Shown here: piece after piece, positions 59,508 through 64,000 of the stretch
Position numbering within the stretch: the first letter of the stretch is position 1
Layout of the letters: the number at the start of each line of letters is the position of its first letter
Assembly (NCBI RefSeq): GCF_033042135.1
Contig: NZ_WBXM01000011.1
Coordinates: 1 to 64,000, forward strand
DNA length: 64,000 bases
DNA from: Haloechinothrix sp033042135
Lineage (GTDB): Bacteria; Actinomycetota; Actinomycetes; Mycobacteriales; Pseudonocardiaceae
Direction of reading: 5' to 3'
The notes under the pieces: model-generated
What the model saw: the letters and a program-made list of their open reading frames with translations, nothing else
Database searches by the model: none
Told to the model about the DNA's origin: nothing
Translations under genes and position numbers: made by a program

Positions 59508-62312
59508 GTGGCTGAACGCCTTGATCATTCCCCGGCCGAGGCTTACGTGGCTGCCAAGCATCGCTCCTCGTACCCCAAACTCACCGAGTTCGCCGCACAG
59601 CTGGCCTTCGAGTTCGACGACTTCCAGCGCCGCGGCTGCGAGGCGCTCGAGGACGGGCACGGAGTGCTGGTGTGCGCCCCGACGGGGGCGGGCAAGACCG
59701 TCGTCGGCGAGTTCGCCGTGCACCTCGCGCTGGCCGAGGGCCGCAAGTGCTTCTACACCACACCGATCAAGGCGCTGTCGAACCAGAAGTACACCGACCT
59801 CACCGAGCGGTACGGGCCGTCGGCTGTCGGCCTACTGACCGGCGACACCTCGGTGAACCCGCACGCCCAGGTGGTGGTGATGACCACCGAGGTGTTGCGG
59901 AACATGCTCTACGCGGGCTCTACCACGCTCGACGACCTCAGCTACGTGGTGATGGACGAGATCCATTACCTCGCCGACCGGTTCCGCGGGGCGGTGTGGG
60001 AGGAAGTGATCCTGCACCTGCCCGAGCACGTCCGCGTGGCCGGCCTCTCGGCGACGGTGAGCAACGCGGAGGAGTTCGGCGAGTGGCTGGTGGAGGTGCG
60101 CGGCGACACCGCCGTCGTGGTTGACGAGCACCGGCCGGTCCCGCTGTGGCAACAGATGATGGTCGGCAACCGGATGTTCGACCTGTTCGCCGGGGAACGG
60201 GACGGCAAGCCGAAGATCAACCCGGTGCTGCTGCGGCGCGTCGAGGAGGCCAGCAAGGCGGCAGGCCCATCCGCGCTGCGCGGGCAGCGCGGCTACCGCG
60301 ACCGCAAGGCGGGACCGCGCAGTGGCCGCGGCCCCCGGTTCCGACCGCCCTCACGCACCGATGTCATCGCCAAGCTGGACGCCGCCGGCCTGCTTCCCGC
60401 GATCACGTTCATCTTCTCGCGCGCGGGCTGTGACGCCGCCGTCGAACAGTGCACCCGCTCCGGCCTCCGGCTCAACGATCGGGAGGAGGCCGAGCAGGTA
60501 CGCGCCATCGTGGACGAGCGCACCGCCGACCTCCCGGAACACGACCTCGATGTGCTCGGCTACTGGGAGTGGCGTGACGCCCTGGAGCGGGGCATCGCGG
60601 CACACCACGCCGGGTTGCTGCCCGCCTTCAAGGAAACCGTGGAGGAGCTGTTCGTCCGCGGGCTGGTGAAGGTCGTGTTCGCCACCGAGACGCTGGCGCT
60701 GGGCATCAACATGCCCGCCCGCACCGTGGTGCTGGAACGGCTGGTCAAGTACAACGGTGAGGCCCACGTGGAGCTCACCGCAGGCGAGTACACGCAGCTG
60801 ACCGGCAGGGCCGGGCGTAGGGGAATCGACGTCGAGGGCTACGCCGTGGTGCTGTGGCAACCGGGGATCGATCCCAAGCAGGTGGCGGGCCTGGCGTCCA
60901 CCAGGACCTACCCGTTGCACTCCTCGTTCCGTCCCGGCTACAACATGGCCGTCAACCTGGTCGCCACGCTGGGTGTGCGGCAGGCCCGCGAAATCCTCGA
61001 GCAGTCGTTCGCGCAGTTCCAGGCCGATCGTTCGGTGGTGGGGCTGTCGCGCACGATCGAGCGGAACACCGAAGCACTCGAAGGCTACGCAGAGGCGGCG
61101 GGCGAGGAGTTCGAGCAGCTTCGCGAGTACATGGACCTGCGTAAGCAGGTTTCCGACCGGGAGAAGGTGCTGTCGCGGCAGCGCAAGCACGAACGCAAGG
61201 ATCAGGTCGCCGATTCGCTCGAACAGCTGCGCAAGGGCGATGTCATCGCGATCCCCGGCGGCAAGCGTGCGGGACTTGCGGTGGTCATCGACCCGGGAAC
61301 CGATCCGGTGCGCGAACCACGTCCCCTGGTTGTGACCGAGGATCGCTGGTCTGGGCCGCTGTCGGTGGCTGATTTCCCGTCGCCGGTGACGCCGCTGGGA
61401 CGTGTCCGGCTGCCCAAGCGGGTGGATGTCCGCTCCGCAAAAGCCCGTCGCGACGTGGCTGCCACGTTGCGCAACTCGGGAATCGCGGCACCGCGACGCA
61501 AGCGCAGGGGCTCAGACGCGCACTCCGATCCCGAGCTCGCCCAGCTACGCGCCGCACTGCGGTCGCACCCGTGCCATGGGCTCGCCGACCGGGAGGCACG
61601 GCTGCGGTGGGTGGAGCGGCACGAGCGGTTGGAGCAGGAGAACCGCAAACTGCAGCGGCAGGTCGCTGCCCGCACGCATTCACTGGCCAGGGCGTTCGAC
61701 AGGATCCGTGCCTTGCTGACCGAACGCGGCTATCTCGTCGAGGATGCTGATCACGAGCAGGGTGACGGTGTCGTCGACGAGGTACGGGTCCGGGTGACCG
61801 AGGACGGCCACCGGCTCGCCCGCATCTACAGCGAATCGGACCTGCTGGTGGCCGAGTGCCTGCGACGCGACACCTGGCGCATGCTACAGCCTGCCGAACT
61901 GGCCGCGGTGGTGTCCACGCTGGTGTTCGAGGCCCGGCGAGATAGTGCGGGCGAGCCCAAGCTCCCCTCCGGGGCGGTTTCGGATGCGTGGCAGGAAACC
62001 GTCCGGGTCTGGACCGAACTGGTCGAGGACGAACGCAGGCACAAGCTCGACCGGACGAGAGAGCCGGATGCCGGCTTTGCGTGGCCGGTGTACCGATGGG
62101 CGCGTGGCGAATCACTGGAGAAGGTCATGACCACCTCGGATGCTGCCGGGCAGGAACTCTCCGCCGGTGACTTCGTGCGCTGGTGCAGGCAGGTGGTGGA
62201 TCTGCTGGAGCAACTGCGCGACGTGCTCGGACCCCGCCACCCGGTGGGTGTGGCCGCAAGCGATGCCGTCCAGGCGATCCGCAGGGGAGTTGTCGCCGCG
62301 GGCACCGTGTAG
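59508..62312 (+). CDS. helY: Ski2-like DEAD/DEVH-box helicase HelY
   Basis: A 934-residue superfamily 2 helicase. Motif I is APTGAGKTVVGEF, motif II VVMDEIHYLADR, motif III AGLSATVSN, motif V ATETLALGINMPARTVV and motif VI QLTGRAGRRGID. The C-terminal half contains a KOW-like insertion and a DSHCT domain (about 750-934), the Mtr4/Ski2 layout, which suggests RNA processing or decay. GTG 59508 is used. A large hairpin 5 bases after the stop probably ends the transcript. Confidence 0.95.
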   Translation: MAERLDHSPAEAYVAAKHRSSYPKLTEFAAQLAFEFDDFQRRGCEALEDGHGVLVCAPTGAGKTVVGEFAVHLALAEGRKCFYTTPIKALSNQKYTDLTERYGPSAVGLLTGDTSVNPHAQVVVMTTEVLRNMLYAGSTTLDDLSYVVMDEIHYLADRFRGAVWEEVILHLPEHVRVAGLSATVSNAEEFGEWLVEVRGDTAVVVDEHRPVPLWQQMMVGNRMFDLFAGERDGKPKINPVLLRRVEEASKAAGPSALRGQRGYRDRKAGPRSGRGPRFRPPSRTDVIAKLDAAGLLPAITFIFSRAGCDAAVEQCTRSGLRLNDREEAEQVRAIVDERTADLPEHDLDVLGYWEWRDALERGIAAHHAGLLPAFKETVEELFVRGLVKVVFATETLALGINMPARTVVLERLVKYNGEAHVELTAGEYTQLTGRAGRRGIDVEGYAVVLWQPGIDPKQVAGLASTRTYPLHSSFRPGYNMAVNLVATLGVRQAREILEQSFAQFQADRSVVGLSRTIERNTEALEGYAEAAGEEFEQLREYMDLRKQVSDREKVLSRQRKHERKDQVADSLEQLRKGDVIAIPGGKRAGLAVVIDPGTDPVREPRPLVVTEDRWSGPLSVADFPSPVTPLGRVRLPKRVDVRSAKARRDVAATLRNSGIAAPRRKRRGSDAHSDPELAQLRAALRSHPCHGLADREARLRWVERHERLEQENRKLQRQVAARTHSLARAFDRIRALLTERGYLVEDADHEQGDGVVDEVRVRVTEDGHRLARIYSESDLLVAECLRRDTWRMLQPAELAAVVSTLVFEARRDSAGEPKLPSGAVSDAWQETVRVWTELVEDERRHKLDRTREPDAGFAWPVYRWARGESLEKVMTTSDAAGQELSAGDFVRWCRQVVDLLEQLRDVLGPRHPVGVAASDAVQAIRRGVVAAGTV

Positions 62313-62317
62313 CGCAG

Positions 62318-62382
62318 GGCGGCGAGCCGAAGGGGTCCTCGGGTACAGGATGTGTACCGAAGGAGTCCTTCGGCTCGCCGCC
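62318..62382 (+). terminator. Long hairpin after helY
   Basis: The outer stem is a perfect 15 bp (GGCGGCGAGCCGAAG with its complement at 62368-62382). The inner 35 bases continue as an imperfect stem (10 of 14 pairs, including GTAC/GTAC) around a 7-base loop. It starts 5 bases after the helY stop. It is larger than an ordinary terminator and contains CGAAGGAGTCCTTCG, itself a near-palindrome, so it may be a dispersed repeat doing terminator duty. Confidence 0.65.
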
Positions 62383-62490
62383 AGGTGTTCGCCACTGGAT
62401 GTGAGTGGGGACCCGAGATACCGCCGGGACCGGTCGTTGTGGTTGGATCGCGTGGGAACGACTGGATGGCGACTCTGGCGGAGGCGAACG

Positions 62491-63300
62491 ATGAGCACGC
62501 CGTACGGCGGCAATGACCCCCAGCAGTGGGGGCAGCAACCCTACGGCGACGAGACGCAGGGAGGTCCGCCTTCCGGTGGCTTCCCTGCGCCCGGTCAGTG
62601 GGGGCAACAGCAGCCTGGCTACGGCCAGCAGCAGTGGGGGTACCCACCGGGGCAGCCCGATCAGGGGCAGCAGTACGGGTATCCGGGCCATGGCCAGCAG
62701 CAGTGGGGCCAGCAGCCGCCCGGCGGATACCCGGGACAACCCGGTCAGCCCGGCCGACCCGGATACCCGGGCCAGCCGGGTCAGCCCGGCCAACAGGGCC
62801 AACAGGGCCAACCCGGACAGGCACCGGGCCAGCCCCCGTACCCGCAGCAGGGTGGGCAACCACCGCAACAGGATCCTCACCAGGGCACGTACCAGTACGG
62901 TGCGTACCAGCAACCCCCGGTCGGCTATCCGGGGCAGGGCCAACCGTACCCGGGCGATGTCGAGGGTGACAGCGGTGGGAAGAAGCCGAACCTCGCGCTG
63001 TGGATCGGGATCATCATCCTCGTCGTACTGCTGGGTACCATCGCGTTCCTCGGCTTCGTCGCACCGGGCTGGTTCACCGCCACGGTGTTCGACCACGAGG
63101 AGATGGAAACCGGTGTGCAAGGCGTGCTGACCGAGCAGTACCAGATCGATGGGGTCGACAGCGTCACCTGCCCGGAGGGCCAGGACGTGACCGTGGATCA
63201 CTCCTTCGAGTGCACGGCGGTGATCGAGGGTGAGGAGCGTTCGGTTCCCATCACCGTGACCAGCGAGGACGGGAACTACGAGGTCGGGATGCCCGAGTAG
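62491..63300 (+). CDS. Pro/Gly/Gln-rich membrane protein with DUF4333-like domain
   Basis: A 269-residue protein. Residues 1-165 are a low-complexity cytoplasmic region with many GQPGQPG and QQWGQQ repeats, then a helix (LALWIGIIILVVLLGTIAFLGFV) and an extracellular domain of about 80 residues with SVTCPEGQDVTV and FECTAVIEGE; the two cysteines are typical of DUF4333. ATG 62491 follows GGAGG at 6 bases. Function unknown. Confidence 0.85.
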   Translation: MSTPYGGNDPQQWGQQPYGDETQGGPPSGGFPAPGQWGQQQPGYGQQQWGYPPGQPDQGQQYGYPGHGQQQWGQQPPGGYPGQPGQPGRPGYPGQPGQPGQQGQQGQPGQAPGQPPYPQQGGQPPQQDPHQGTYQYGAYQQPPVGYPGQGQPYPGDVEGDSGGKKPNLALWIGIIILVVLLGTIAFLGFVAPGWFTATVFDHEEMETGVQGVLTEQYQIDGVDSVTCPEGQDVTVDHSFECTAVIEGEERSVPITVTSEDGNYEVGMPE

Positions 63301-63351
63301 GTACGCAGAATTCGGTGGCTCCGGCCCGAGTCGGCGCGCGAGGATCCGGTC

Positions 63352-64000
63352 ATGACCGACCTCGACATCCGCACCCTCGACGTGGACGAACACCGGGCCG
63401 CACGTGATCTGTTCCTGGAAACCCTCCATGTCTCGCCGACGGGAGAGCGTGACGGGCCGCTTACCGAGCGAGCGTTCCAGCCGGGCCGCACGCTCGGCGC
63501 GTTCGAGGGCGGAGCCATGGTCGGTACGGCACGTTCGGTGGACGTGGCGTTGACGGTCCCCGGCGGCGTGGTGAGCGCTGCCGCGGTCACCGGTGTGGGA
63601 GTACGCGCGAACCGCACCCGGCGTGGTCTCCTCCGGGGTCTGATGGCCGCCCAGCTGGACGGCTGTGCCTCGCGCGGTGTGGTCGCGGCCGGGTTACTGG
63701 CCAGCGAGGGCGGCATCTACGGGCGTTTCGGTTACGGCATCGGCACGGTGGAACGGTCGCTGCGTCTGGACCGGCGTCGCACGTCAGTTCGCGAGGACGC
63801 CCCGGCGGGCGGCGAGATCGAGCTGTGGGACTTCGACACGGCCGTCGAGCGGCTACCCGGCCTCTACCGGGACATCGCGGGAACCTACCCCGGCATGCTC
63901 AGTAGGCCGGATCACCTGTGGGCCGGATGGGAGTCCCATTTCCGCAGGCGGAAAGAGATCGCACGGGCCGCAGTACACCACGGAAGCTCCGGCGTCGACG
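63352..64000 (+). CDS. GNAT acetyltransferase, Eis-like (cut by window edge)
   Basis: The frame opens at ATG 63352 (GAGGA upstream) and runs without stop to the last base, giving 216 residues of an Eis-family protein. The acetyl-CoA loop (VGVRANRTRRGLLRGLMAAQ) and the ASEGGIYGRFGYGIGT motif are characteristic. Eis proteins acetylate amines on aminoglycosides and peptides; the full family has about 400 residues with a second GNAT and a sterol-carrier-like domain, which lie beyond the edge. Confidence 0.9.
   Translation, partial: MTDLDIRTLDVDEHRAARDLFLETLHVSPTGERDGPLTERAFQPGRTLGAFEGGAMVGTARSVDVALTVPGGVVSAAAVTGVGVRANRTRRGLLRGLMAAQLDGCASRGVVAAGLLASEGGIYGRFGYGIGTVERSLRLDRRRTSVREDAPAGGEIELWDFDTAVERLPGLYRDIAGTYPGMLSRPDHLWAGWESHFRRRKEIARAAVHHGSSGVD

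Overview
The window is high-GC actinobacterial chromosome. Gene content and order point to the Pseudonocardiaceae or a near relative; that placement is inferred from synteny, and no rRNA is present. Two blocks match the order known from Mycobacterium: aconitase, RipA-like NlpC/P60, MoxR, DUF58, VWA, then fabG, inhA-type fabI and hemH (5434-17399); and mshC ... PAC2 ... hisE-hisG ... RecB, trmI, mpa, dop, pup, prcB, prcA, pafA, pafB, pafC, tatA, tatC, helY (34168-62312). I see no IS element, prophage, CRISPR array or tRNA.

Layout. 1-2383: cell-wall genes on the minus strand (an L,D-transpeptidase, a secreted protein ending in LPVTG, and the N-terminus of a second Ldt-like protein cut by the edge). 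2834-5188: oxidoreductase, TetR and membrane-protein operon. 5434-17399: aconitase to ferrochelatase block. 17416-22861: TetR/membrane-protein pair with two palindromic operators, an unknown protein, a cytosolic subtilase, a P450 and a divergent TetR. 22868-28066: a 5-oxoprolinase (pxpABC) operon with a DUF1445 protein and an NRAMP-like transporter, facing a GntR regulator; this resembles the Bacillus kip operon. 28049-33927: a five-gene operon in which every junction is a 4-base ATGA overlap. It encodes a Tat-exported protein, a trypsin-like protease, a small lipoprotein, a polyprenyl diphosphate synthase, and a geranylgeranyl-reductase fused to a degenerate prenyl-synthase domain. 35582-38845: P450 plus secreted protein opposite a TetR. 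38873-47380: PAC2, HAD, his genes, ParA, RecB-like nuclease, site-2-type protease, tRNA methyltransferase and two related membrane-anchored proteins. 47797-57700: the complete Pup-proteasome system. 57748-64000: Tat translocase, HelY helicase, DUF4333 protein and a truncated Eis-like acetyltransferase.

How it works together. The proteasome block holds the unfoldase (Mpa), deamidase/depupylase (Dop), tag (Pup), core particle (PrcB, PrcA), ligase (PafA) and WYL regulators (PafB, PafC). tatA and tatC supply the export route that the Tat signal at 33259-33927 would need. Many genes here start 6-8 bases after a TAnnnT hexamer, the pattern of leaderless mRNAs.

The least explained region is the five-gene operon 28049-33927. 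A 57-base block, with two mismatches, is repeated at two of its gene junctions, so two unrelated proteins share the same 15-residue C-terminus.
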